From Alphaproteobacteria bacterium (GTDB lineage: Bacteria; Pseudomonadota; Alphaproteobacteria; Micavibrionales; Micavibrionaceae), in contig JAGYOK010000011.1 of NCBI GenBank assembly GCA_018399685.1, positions 1 through 53,003 on the forward strand: DNA of 53,003 nucleotides. The letters are read 5' to 3'. A model generated the notes under the pieces. The model saw nothing but the letters and a program-made list of their open reading frames with translations. It was not told the DNA's origin and ran no database searches. Shown one piece after another: positions 16,058-24,591 of the stretch. A program made the translations under genes and the position numbers. Position 1 is the stretch's first letter; every line of letters starts with the position of its first letter.

Positions 16058-17368
16058 ATGTCCGCCGAACCAAAAGCTGTGGAGCAGGATTATAAAGTTA
16101 AAGATATAGGGCTGGCCGCGGCCGGACGCATGCAGATCGATCTTGCGCAAGATGAGATGCCGGGCTTGATGGCAATCAGGGATGAATATAGGGATGAGCA
16201 ACCTTTGAAAGGCGCGCGTATCGTCGGATGTTTGCACATGACCGTGCAAACAGCGGTCTTGATTGAAACTTTGATAGAGTTGGGCGCGAGCGTGCGTTGG
16301 AGTTCTTGTAACATATTTTCTACACAAGATGAGGCGGCAGCGGCTATCGCAGCGGCAGGTATTCCGGTATTTGCATGGAAAGGCGAGACGGAAGAGGAAT
16401 ATGAGTGGTGCGTTCATCAGACTATTAAAGGCCCGGATGGCTGGACTCCGAACATGATTTTGGATGATGGCGGCGACCTTACAGGAATTATGCACAAGGA
16501 ATATCCTGAAATGATGAAGGATGTGAAAGGGATTTCTGAAGAAACCACAACAGGTGTGCTTTTTCTTCACAAAATGGAGGAAAAGGGCACTTTAATGGCT
16601 CCGGCATTTAATGTGAATGATTCGGTTACAAAATCTAAATTCGACAATAAATATGGCTGCCGCGAATCACTTGTGGATGCTATTCGCCGCGCTACTGATC
16701 TGATGCTTGCTGGCAAAGTTGCTATGGTGTGTGGTTATGGTGATGTTGGTAAAGGCTCTGCGCAGTCTTTGGCTTCTCAAGGTGTACGTGTGATGGTAAG
16801 TGAGGTCGACCCGATCTGTGCCTTGCAGGCGGCTATGGATGGTTATGAAGTTACCACAATGGAAGATGCGGCGCCGAGAGCCGACATTTTTGTGACAGCT
16901 ACAGGGAATTGCGACGTTATTACTGTGGATCATATGCGTGAGATGAAAGATCGCGCGGTTGTTTGTAATATCGGCCATTTTGACCACGAGATACAGGTGG
17001 CTCCCATGCGCAATATGAAATGGACGAATATCAAGCCACAGGTTGATGAGGTTGAATTCCCAAGCGGCAAACGTGTTATTTTGCTGGCTGAAGGGCGTTT
17101 GGTTAATCTGGGATGTGCGACCGGTCACCCATCATTTGTAATGAGCGCGTCTTTCACGAATCAGACTTTGGCGCAAATCGAGCTTTTCAATAATCCTGAT
17201 AAATACGAGAACAAGGTCTATGTTTTGCCCAAGCATCTGGATGAGAAAGTGGCAATGCTTCATTTGGGCAAGGTGGGCGCTAAACTCAGTACTCTGAGCG
17301 AAAAGCAGGCCGATTATATCGGTGTTACCGTTGAAGGGCCTTTTAAAGGCGATAATTACAGGTACTAA
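16058..17368 (+). CDS. ahcY: Adenosylhomocysteinase (S-adenosyl-L-homocysteine hydrolase)
   Basis: A 436-residue cytosolic enzyme that splits S-adenosylhomocysteine into adenosine and homocysteine, clearing the by-product of methylation. Signatures: LDDGGDLTG, the NAD-binding loop [21 protein letters not shown] and [16 protein letters not shown], with the C-terminal NYRY end that reaches the neighbouring subunit. A strong AAGGAG lies 8 bases before the ATG. It is the last member of the chvIG-rapZ-ahcY string. A terminator follows at 17404. Confidence 0.97.
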   Translation: MSAEPKAVEQDYKVKDIGLAAAGRMQIDLAQDEMPGLMAIRDEYRDEQPLKGARIVGCLHMTVQTAVLIETLIELGASVRWSSCNIFSTQDEAAAAIAAAGIPVFAWKGETEEEYEWCVHQTIKGPDGWTPNMILDDGGDLTGIMHKEYPEMMKDVKGISEETTTGVLFLHKMEEKGTLMAPAFNVNDSVTKSKFDNKYGCRESLVDAIRRATDLMLAGKVAMVCGYGDVGKGSAQSLASQGVRVMVSEVDPICALQAAMDGYEVTTMEDAAPRADIFVTATGNCDVITVDHMREMKDRAVVCNIGHFDHEIQVAPMRNMKWTNIKPQVDEVEFPSGKRVILLAEGRLVNLGCATGHPSFVMSASFTNQTLAQIELFNNPDKYENKVYVLPKHLDEKVAMLHLGKVGAKLSTLSEKQADYIGVTVEGPFKGDNYRY

Positions 17369-17403
17369 TATCTGTTTGTTCTTTAAATTATAAGATTTAC
17401 AAG

Positions 17404-17440
17404 ACAGCTCCCCTTTGTTTAAGGGGGGCTGTTTTATTTT
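17404..17440 (+). terminator. Rho-independent terminator after ahcY
   Basis: 12-bp stem, 17404-17415 with 17421-17432 (one G-U pair), 5-base loop, followed by TTTATTTT. Confidence 0.88.
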
Positions 17441-17485
17441 GTCCCTTGTTTTTTGTAACGTTTAAAGCAAGAATCACTCTTAGAT

Positions 17486-19813
17486 ATGTCTGCAATAAAG
17501 AAACAAAAGATCGGATTTTTGGGGGTTCTGAAGAATAATTTAGAGTCACCTTCACGGCTGCGCGCTGAAAAAGCGCGGCTTGAGGCGTTTTTGTCCGCTG
17601 TGCCGGGCGAGTATTGCGGCTGGTCGATTGATGGCAGTGTGGCTTATTCCAAGGGTTTTTGTGACGCGCTCGGGGTAGGCAGGATAGAGCGTTTTGCCGA
17701 TATTCAAAATTGCCTTTCTCCTGATGATTCTGCGGTTGCCGAGGGTATGTATACCCGCCTGAAGAACGATGGAGTTCCATTTAACATTAATGTGCAGGAT
17801 CGTAGTTGCAAGAAAATCCTTAAACTATCGGGAACGAGCGGAAGGGATTTATCCGGCGAAGATATGTTTTATGTACTCTGGCTGGAGGATGTTACAGACC
17901 AGAATACAGCCAGCAAGGTTATGCAGGAAGAGCAAGAATATATGCGCGTCGAAATGGAGCGCTTTCAGGAATCTTTGGATGCTTTGCCGCATCCGGTCTG
18001 GCTGCGTGACAAAAACCAGCGCATAACGTGGTGTAATATTCCATACGCAAAAATTACGCAGACAATGCCGAGCGAAATTATTGCGCAACAAAAAGAGATT
18101 ATCTCGATGACGCGCAAGCGTAAGCCAAAGGAGAAGGATATTGTCTTTGGTAGCGATCTTGCGAAGCTGGCTCTTGAGAAAAGCAGTGCTCAAAGCGTAG
18201 AAATTCATGAGGTGATCGGTGGAAAACGCTTGCTTGTAAGGGTTACGGAAACGCCGATACTTTCAAGTAAAATGACTTTGGGTATGTTGCAGGATATTAC
18301 AGAGCGCGAGCAGATCCAAAAGCACAGCGAAAGCAACGAAATGGCAATGCGCGCTCTTTTAGAGCAGATGCGCTCGGCTATTGGTATTTTTAATGAAGAT
18401 CATTTGCTGGAGTTTTATAACTCTTCTTATGCACAATTATGGGGTCTGGAAGAGGGGTGGCTAAATATCAAGCCAAGGCTGGGCGATATCATGGAAAAGC
18501 TCCGTGAGACGAGGCGTTTGCCAGAGCAGGCGGATTTTAAATCCTATAAAAAAAGCTGGCTGGAGATGTTTACGAGCTTGATTGATCCAGCGGAAGATAT
18601 GCTTTATTTACCGGACGGTGCGGCATTTCGTATGCTTGTTGTGCCGCGCAAATCCGGTGGTCTGATGATGACGTTTGAAGATGTCACCAGCCGTCTGGAG
18701 TTGGAATCATCTTATAACACCTTGATTGCTGTGCAAAAAGAGACATTGGATAATCTGGAAGAGGCGGTGGCCGTGTATGGTGGCGATGGGCGCTTGAAGC
18801 TCTGGAACCCTTCTTTTGCCCGTATGTGGGTGTTTGACCCTGAAACTCTGGACGGAGAGCCGCATATTACGCGTATTACTGACAAAATAGAGGGGCTTTT
18901 TGCGCAAAAAGAGAGGGCAAAAACCCGCGAGCGTATGATAAATATCGCGCTTGAGCGTGATATGAATAAAGGACGGTTTGTTCGGAAAGATGAAGTGTTG
19001 GTCGATTATGCAACGGTGCCTTTGCCGGATGGCGGGGTGTTGATTACTTATAGCGATGTGACCGACACTGTACGTGTGGAAAAGGCGCTGTGGGAGAAGA
19101 ATAAAGCTCTGGAAGACGCGGAAAAGCTTAAACTTGATTTCCTTGCTAATGTTTCCTATCAACTGCGTACGCCTTTGAATGCCATTATGGGCTTTAATGA
19201 TATGCTCGATCAGGAGTTTTTTGGCACGCTTAATGACAAGCAAAAAGAGTATACGAGCGACATACGCGGCGCTAGTGAAGGGCTTTTGAGGTTGATTAAC
19301 GATATTCTTGATCTTTCAACCATTGAGGCCGGGCAAATGGAGATGAGCTTTGAAAGCACTCCTGTTAAGGAAATGATGGAGGGAATTCGCGGTCTTGTTG
19401 AAGAATGGGCCAGAAAACACGAGGCCGAGATTGTTGTTAAATGTCCGGCAAATATCGGTGAAGTTGAAATGGACGAGATGCGCATTAAGCAGATCATCAT
19501 TAATCTGGTACGTAACGCGATTTCTCATACTGATAAGGGGGGCCGTATAGAGCTTAAAGCCTCCCGTAAGGGCGATGATGGTATAAATATCGTCGTCAAG
19601 GACGAGGGCATCGGTATCGACAAAAAGGATCAAGAGCGTATTATGCTGCCTTTCGAGCGCATTGAATCTGTGCAGCAAAAAGGCCGAGGGGCTGGCTTAG
19701 GTCTGACTTTGGTAAGGAATATTGTTTCTTTGCACAACGGAGATTTTGCGCTGGATTCCGAGCTTGGCAAAGGAACAACGGTGAGTATTTATCTCCCCCG
19801 CAATCACAAATAA
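17486..19813 (+). CDS. divL: DivL-like PAS sensor protein with tyrosine in the H-box
   Basis: A 775-residue protein of the histidine-kinase fold. Several PAS-like modules fill residues ~35-530 (for example LPHPVWLRDKNQRITWCN, FNEDHLLEFYNSSYAQLWG and VYGGDGRLKLWNPSFARMW). The HisKA segment reads NVSYQLRTPLN, with Tyr558 (TAT) where kinases have His; the HATPase domain keeps NLVRNAISHT, DEGIGI and GAGLGLTL. Tyrosine here is the hallmark of DivL, which in Caulobacter links DivK to CckA and so to CtrA cell-cycle control. The downstream tsaE-murU-addB-addA string is the usual divL neighbourhood. No membrane segment is obvious. Confidence 0.92.
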   Translation: MSAIKKQKIGFLGVLKNNLESPSRLRAEKARLEAFLSAVPGEYCGWSIDGSVAYSKGFCDALGVGRIERFADIQNCLSPDDSAVAEGMYTRLKNDGVPFNINVQDRSCKKILKLSGTSGRDLSGEDMFYVLWLEDVTDQNTASKVMQEEQEYMRVEMERFQESLDALPHPVWLRDKNQRITWCNIPYAKITQTMPSEIIAQQKEIISMTRKRKPKEKDIVFGSDLAKLALEKSSAQSVEIHEVIGGKRLLVRVTETPILSSKMTLGMLQDITEREQIQKHSESNEMAMRALLEQMRSAIGIFNEDHLLEFYNSSYAQLWGLEEGWLNIKPRLGDIMEKLRETRRLPEQADFKSYKKSWLEMFTSLIDPAEDMLYLPDGAAFRMLVVPRKSGGLMMTFEDVTSRLELESSYNTLIAVQKETLDNLEEAVAVYGGDGRLKLWNPSFARMWVFDPETLDGEPHITRITDKIEGLFAQKERAKTRERMINIALERDMNKGRFVRKDEVLVDYATVPLPDGGVLITYSDVTDTVRVEKALWEKNKALEDAEKLKLDFLANVSYQLRTPLNAIMGFNDMLDQEFFGTLNDKQKEYTSDIRGASEGLLRLINDILDLSTIEAGQMEMSFESTPVKEMMEGIRGLVEEWARKHEAEIVVKCPANIGEVEMDEMRIKQIIINLVRNAISHTDKGGRIELKASRKGDDGINIVVKDEGIGIDKKDQERIMLPFERIESVQQKGRGAGLGLTLVRNIVSLHNGDFALDSELGKGTTVSIYLPRNHK

Positions 19814-19816
19814 TTC

Positions 19817-20239
19817 TTAATAGCAGGTTGCCCAGATTTTATTGGTTTCTATACCGTTTCTCATGACCTTTTTTGAATGAACGGTGACTTCACCGGCTTC
19901 AACGCTGGTCTTGCATGAGAAAACCGGAATGAGGGTGCGTAAGGTTATCTCTAGCTGGCGTCCGGGGAAGAACGGCCCTCTGGAACAAAACTCGGAAAAG
20001 TCCTTACCATAGCCAGTTTCAGGATCAACCGTTCCCATTGGTTCCAGACGAAATGTGCCGTCGTAATGGATTTTTTGCCCATCCGGCCTTGTCACGTAAT
20101 CAGTTACGACGCTGCCAAAAATTGTTTGATCGGCTTCATTTCGGATCGTAAAACATATAGGTTCAGCAGTGATTTCCTGCGCAATGGCGGTGCAGGGAAT
20201 GAACAAAACAGAAAGTAAGCCAATAATAAAAAGCCTCAT
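19817..20239 (-). CDS. Hypothetical periplasmic protein
   Basis: A 140-residue protein with a clear N-terminal signal peptide: a hydrophobic stretch after MRLFIIG and a probable cleavage after IAQ (near residue 21). The mature part has four or five cysteines likely to form disulfides and is beta-rich (CFTIRNEAD, ITLRTLIPVFSC). Not recognised by family. It converges on divL, with only three bases between the stop codons, and lies head-to-head with tsaE, leaving 63 bases for both promoters. Confidence 0.75.
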   Translation of the reverse strand: MRLFIIGLLSVLFIPCTAIAQEITAEPICFTIRNEADQTIFGSVVTDYVTRPDGQKIHYDGTFRLEPMGTVDPETGYGKDFSEFCSRGPFFPGRQLEITLRTLIPVFSCKTSVEAGEVTVHSKKVMRNGIETNKIWATCY

Positions 20240-20302
20240 GCCTTAATTTTACCACTCTACAGTTCTTTTCACAACGTCTCTTCTCCGCTATAAGTCAAAG
20301 GG

Positions 20303-20749
20303 ATGAGAAAGATTTTATATAAATTTCAGAGCCAAAGCGAGGAAGAGACAATCTCTTTTGCTGGTAAACTGGCTAAAGAGATCAAGGCCGGAGATATTCT
20401 GCTTTTACGCGGTGCTCTTGGTATGGGGAAAACTGTGCTTGCGCGTGCGCTTATCCGGTGCTTATGCAACGATTTGGATATGGAAGTGCCAAGTCCTACA
20501 TTTACGCTGGCGCAGGCCTATGACAGCGATTTTGGTATGATATGGCACTTTGATTTGTATCGCTTATGTGATCCTTCCGAGGTATATGAGATTGGCTGGG
20601 AGGAAGCTTTGGGCGAAGGAAATGGCGTGGCTTTGGTAGAATGGCCGGAGCGTCTGGAGTATTTATTGCCTGAAAGCGCGGTTAATGTTTCTATATCGGC
20701 TGTCCCTTCGAATCCTGAATCCCGTTTGATAGAGGTTGTAAGGTCATGA
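20303..20749 (+). CDS. tsaE: tRNA threonylcarbamoyladenosine biosynthesis ATPase TsaE
   Basis: A 148-residue P-loop ATPase needed with TsaB and TsaD for the t6A37 modification of ANN-decoding tRNAs. The Walker A motif is GALGMGKT (residues 37-44), followed by PSPTFTLAQAY, HFDLYRL and VEWPERL, all typical of TsaE. The stop overlaps the murU start as ATGA (20746-20749). In many alphaproteobacteria amgK lies between these genes; there is no room for it here. Confidence 0.95.
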   Translation: MRKILYKFQSQSEEETISFAGKLAKEIKAGDILLLRGALGMGKTVLARALIRCLCNDLDMEVPSPTFTLAQAYDSDFGMIWHFDLYRLCDPSEVYEIGWEEALGEGNGVALVEWPERLEYLLPESAVNVSISAVPSNPESRLIEVVRS

Positions 20750-21552
20750 AAGAGACCATGAAAGAAGTGAAAAATCCCCCCTATAAAGCGTTTATTCTGG
20801 CGGCTGGCTTTGGTACACGCATGCGTCCGATTACCAATCTTCTTCCCAAGCCTATGCTGGAGGTGAACGGGAAGAGCCTTTTGTGGCGTACGCTTGACAA
20901 GCTCCGTGCATATGGTACGCGCGAAGTAGTTGTTAATGCTCATTATTTATCAGACTTGATTGATGCGCATATGCAATCTTACATGCGCGAGCGACCGGAT
21001 ATGCGGGTTTACGTCTCTATTGAAGAAGGTATTTTGGATACTGGCGGCGGGGTTTTGCATGCTTTGGATTTTTTTGATGAGGATGAACCGTTTTTTGTGA
21101 TAGCTGGCGATAATCTGTGGCTTGATGAAGAAGAGTGTAATCAAACCAGAGGAGATATCCACACGTACAGCAGTGCTCTGGAGCGGCTTGCTATGGGTTG
21201 GGATTCGCGGAAAATGGATGTTTTTACTCTTATGTGTCCTGTATCGGCAATGATGTTGAGCAAAGGGGTTGGCGATTATGATTTACTGGATGGTGGGCGC
21301 GTGCGGCGGAGTTTTGATAAAACCGGCACGTATATGTGGACGAATATTCGATTGAACCACCCTCATATCTACCAAGGTATTGATAAAGAAGCGTTTTCTT
21401 TTCTTGAGCTGATGGATAAGGCGGAAGAAAAAGGGCGCCTTTATGCCCTTGAGCATGCAGGACAGTGGCATCATGTTTCAACGCCAGAAGATTTGATGGC
21501 CGTGAATGTGCATATTGCTGCGCTGGAAGATGCAAAAAAGGGTAAGGAATGA
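20746..21552 (+). CDS. murU: Sugar-1-phosphate nucleotidyltransferase, MurU-like
   Basis: A 268-residue nucleotidyltransferase. N-terminal signature ILAAGFGTRMRPIT...PKPML (signature G-x-G-T-R-M and Lys of PKP), then TGGGV and a GDN motif (IAGDNLW) for the metal-binding Asp. MurU makes UDP-MurNAc from MurNAc-1-phosphate in the cell-wall recycling route; its kinase partner AmgK is normally encoded next door but is absent here, so the substrate is not certain. The gene is coupled by ATGA overlaps to tsaE upstream and addB downstream. Confidence 0.82.
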   Translation: MKETMKEVKNPPYKAFILAAGFGTRMRPITNLLPKPMLEVNGKSLLWRTLDKLRAYGTREVVVNAHYLSDLIDAHMQSYMRERPDMRVYVSIEEGILDTGGGVLHALDFFDEDEPFFVIAGDNLWLDEEECNQTRGDIHTYSSALERLAMGWDSRKMDVFTLMCPVSAMMLSKGVGDYDLLDGGRVRRSFDKTGTYMWTNIRLNHPHIYQGIDKEAFSFLELMDKAEEKGRLYALEHAGQWHHVSTPEDLMAVNVHIAALEDAKKGKE

Positions 21553-24500
21553 CGCAAGAAGCCGGAAAAAATGTTTATACTATTCCCGCATGGCAGCCTT
21601 TTGCCAAAACCCTTGCGGCTTATTTGTTGCGTGAAACTCAAGGTAAGCCGGAGCTTTTGACGCGCTATCGCCTGTTATTGCCGACGCGCCGGACATGTCG
21701 TGTGATGCGAGAGACATTCCTTGCGCTTACTGAAGGGAATGCGCTCCTCTTGCCGCAAATGAGCGCTCTTGGCGATGTGGATGAGGAAGAGCTATCGTTG
21801 ATGGTATTTGGTGAAAGTGGCGCTTTTCTTGATGTTCCTGCTTCTATTTCACCACTAAAACGCCAGATTATGCTGGCTCGTTTGATTTTAGCCATGCCTG
21901 ATTTTGCACAAGGGATGGAGCATGCATTAAGGCTGGCGAGGGCTTTAAGCCGTTTTATCGATCAGGTAATCGTTGAGGATCTGGAATTTTCCGAGCTGCA
22001 CAAAATCGTACCAGAGGAATTTTCTGAGCACTGGCAGATTACTTTGGATTTTTTGCGCATTATAAGCGAGGCGTGGCCCGAAATTCTGAAAGAGAATAAC
22101 GTTATTGATGCGGCTGCGCACCGCAACTTGATGCTTCACTCGCTTTCGCAGCACTGGCAGGAAAACCCGCCCAAGCAACATATTATTGCGGCAGGATCCA
22201 GTGGTTCTATACCGGCGGCGGCGGAATTGTTGCGCACGATCAGTGGTCTGGAAAATGGTATGGTTATATTGCCAGGACTGGATCAGAATATGGATGAAAA
22301 ATCTTGGGGTTATATAAGTGAAACGCACCCACAACACAGTATAAAACAGCTCTTACAGCGTATTGGTGTGGAGCGTCCGGCAGTGCAAAAGCTGAACGAG
22401 ATGGAGGAAGATAAGGGAGGCGATCTGCGGCATAAGCTGGCTTCGGCGATGATGTTGCCTGCACAAACTACAAGGCAATGGCAGAGATTTGCACGCGATA
22501 ATGATCTCGAGGCGATGACAAGCGGGCTGGAGTATTACGAATGTGCAACCCAAAGCGAGGAGGCCGGCTTGATCGCTATGATTATGCGGGAGGCTCTGGA
22601 GGAGGAAACGCGCATTTGCGCTCTGGTAACGCCAGATCGCGGATTGGCTCGGCGGGTGAAGGCTTTTTGCAAACGCTGGAATATTGAAGTTGATGACTCT
22701 GCGGGGATTAATCTGGCGGAAACACCGCAAGGGAAGCTGGTTATTTTATGTCTGGAAGCAATCTGCCAAAAATTTGATCCCGTTGCATTACTTAGCGTAT
22801 TGAAAAGCTCTCTATGTCGCTTTGGATACCGGAAAGAAGATGTACGTCACTTTACAAATGTTATAGAAAAAGAGCTGCTTCGGCAGGGGAAAGTCATTAC
22901 AAACCACGCTTTGTTTATTGATATTGTGCAAAAAGACGAGAGGTTACCGGAGGATATCAAAGGATTTGTTACAGATTTCTATGAGGCAATTAACCCCTTA
23001 ATAGAAATTATACAATCCGGTCAATTTATAAATATTGAGCATATTTTGAAAGCCCATATCGCCGTGTTAGAGGCGCTCGCCAGAGGTGAAGACGAAAAAG
23101 ACGAGGAAAACAGCGCTTTTTGGGCGGGGGATGCCGGTCGTCAAATGGCACGGTTCTTTGCCCAGTTGCTTGAAAATGCTCATCTTCTTCAAGATGGTTC
23201 TTTTGAAGATTACATTAATATTCTCGCAGCATTATTGCGCGATGTTACTTTACGCGTTGCTTATGGATTGCACCCGCGGTTGCTGATTTTGGGGCAGTTG
23301 GAGGCACGATTGACCAAGGCGGATGTTGTGATACTGGGCGGCTTGAATGAAGGTGTATGGCCGCCGGAAGCCGGGCATGACCCATGGATGTCGCGGCCTA
23401 TGCGCAAGGAATTCGGGCTGCCTGCACAAGGCCAGATGATCGGGTTTGCCGCGCATGACTTTGTGCAGGGCTTTTGTAGCGCTCGCGTTGTAATGACCAG
23501 AGCACAAAAGGTGGCAGGAGCGCCAACCTTGCCGTCCCGCTGGCTGAACAGACTGGATGCAATATTGCAGGCCGGGGATATGGGTTTGGAAGGATTGTCT
23601 AAAAGGCCGTATCTGGCCTGGTTTAATATGCTGGATCGTGCTCAAGCGGTTCCTTGTGAGCGCCCAAGGCCTTGCCCGCCGCTTGCTGTACGGCCAACCA
23701 GTATATCTGTAACAAAGGTGGATGGCTGGCTTAGGGATCCATATTCGATTTATTTGCATTATGTGCTAAGATTGCGCAAGCTTTATCCGTTGCGTCAGGA
23801 CAATGATGCGGTTTTAAAAGGTACGCTGCTCCATGCGGTACTGGATTTGTTTACGCAGTACTATCCCGCAGCTTTACCGGAAAATGCGCAAGATGATTTT
23901 CTTGGGTTTGTCAGAACCGTTATGGGGGAGCGGGGTGTAAGCAATGATTTTGTTCAGGCTTGGTGGCCGAGGCTTACACGCATTGCGAAATGGGTAATAG
24001 ATAACGAAACATCATGGCGTGAAAATGCACGCTTTGTTGCAAGTGAGGTTAGAGGAAATATAGATCTGGAAGTTGATGGGCAGCCGTTTAATCTTCATGG
24101 TATAGCAGACCGGATAGACCGCATGAGTGATGGGAGGTACGCTATTATTGATTATAAATCCGGCGGTTATTTTTCTGCAAAAAAGCTGGCAGCTGCGGAT
24201 TTATCGCAGTTGCCACTGGAGGCGCTTATTCTTGAGAATGGCGGTTTTGACGGGCGGGGCTTTGGAAGGGCTGAACAAAATGACAATAAAGCGATTGGTG
24301 TTTCTGATGGAAGCGTTAGTTATCTTGGCTATTGGAAGATAAGCGGAGCGCAGGATGCAGGCGAGATTATTTGTATAAAGGGGGATATTTCCGAGACTGT
24401 CGAAACCGCAAAAGCGGGGCTTGAAGAGCTTGTACGTACATATCGTGACGAAACGGTTCCTTATTATTGTTTGCCGGATACAAGCCGTTTGCCGCGCTAT

Positions 24501-24590
24501 TATGATTATGAGCTTATATCAAGGCTTAAAGAATGGAGCGTCGTTGACGATCAGGAAAATAGCGCAGCATCACAGGAAGTCGAGGATTGA
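21549..24590 (+). CDS. addB: Double-strand break repair protein AddB, alphaproteobacterial type
   Basis: A 1013-residue subunit of the AddAB helicase-nuclease, which processes double-strand breaks for RecA. The N-terminal half is the inactivated helicase-like fold (LLPTRRTCRVMRETF in place of a strong Walker A; GLNEGVWPPEAGHDPWMSR in the middle is characteristic). The C-terminal nuclease domain has the GTLLHAVLD histidine, YAIIDYKSG with its catalytic Asp and Lys, and a closing YYDYELISRLKEW. The start overlaps murU as ATGA, and addA follows with one base between the stop and its ATG. Length is normal. Confidence 0.95.
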   Translation: MTQEAGKNVYTIPAWQPFAKTLAAYLLRETQGKPELLTRYRLLLPTRRTCRVMRETFLALTEGNALLLPQMSALGDVDEEELSLMVFGESGAFLDVPASISPLKRQIMLARLILAMPDFAQGMEHALRLARALSRFIDQVIVEDLEFSELHKIVPEEFSEHWQITLDFLRIISEAWPEILKENNVIDAAAHRNLMLHSLSQHWQENPPKQHIIAAGSSGSIPAAAELLRTISGLENGMVILPGLDQNMDEKSWGYISETHPQHSIKQLLQRIGVERPAVQKLNEMEEDKGGDLRHKLASAMMLPAQTTRQWQRFARDNDLEAMTSGLEYYECATQSEEAGLIAMIMREALEEETRICALVTPDRGLARRVKAFCKRWNIEVDDSAGINLAETPQGKLVILCLEAICQKFDPVALLSVLKSSLCRFGYRKEDVRHFTNVIEKELLRQGKVITNHALFIDIVQKDERLPEDIKGFVTDFYEAINPLIEIIQSGQFINIEHILKAHIAVLEALARGEDEKDEENSAFWAGDAGRQMARFFAQLLENAHLLQDGSFEDYINILAALLRDVTLRVAYGLHPRLLILGQLEARLTKADVVILGGLNEGVWPPEAGHDPWMSRPMRKEFGLPAQGQMIGFAAHDFVQGFCSARVVMTRAQKVAGAPTLPSRWLNRLDAILQAGDMGLEGLSKRPYLAWFNMLDRAQAVPCERPRPCPPLAVRPTSISVTKVDGWLRDPYSIYLHYVLRLRKLYPLRQDNDAVLKGTLLHAVLDLFTQYYPAALPENAQDDFLGFVRTVMGERGVSNDFVQAWWPRLTRIAKWVIDNETSWRENARFVASEVRGNIDLEVDGQPFNLHGIADRIDRMSDGRYAIIDYKSGGYFSAKKLAAADLSQLPLEALILENGGFDGRGFGRAEQNDNKAIGVSDGSVSYLGYWKISGAQDAGEIICIKGDISETVETAKAGLEELVRTYRDETVPYYCLPDTSRLPRYYDYELISRLKEWSVVDDQENSAASQEVED

Positions 24591-24591
24591 T

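Noticed and set aside
19814-20302. CtrA-binding boxes near divL/tsaE
   Set aside because: Isolated TTAA motifs occur as expected in AT-rich sequence; no TTAA-N7-TTAA pair is convincingly placed at a promoter.
23250-23759. 169-codon minus-strand frame inside addB
   Set aside because: Antisense to conserved AddB motifs, Pro/Arg/Gln-rich shadow translation.
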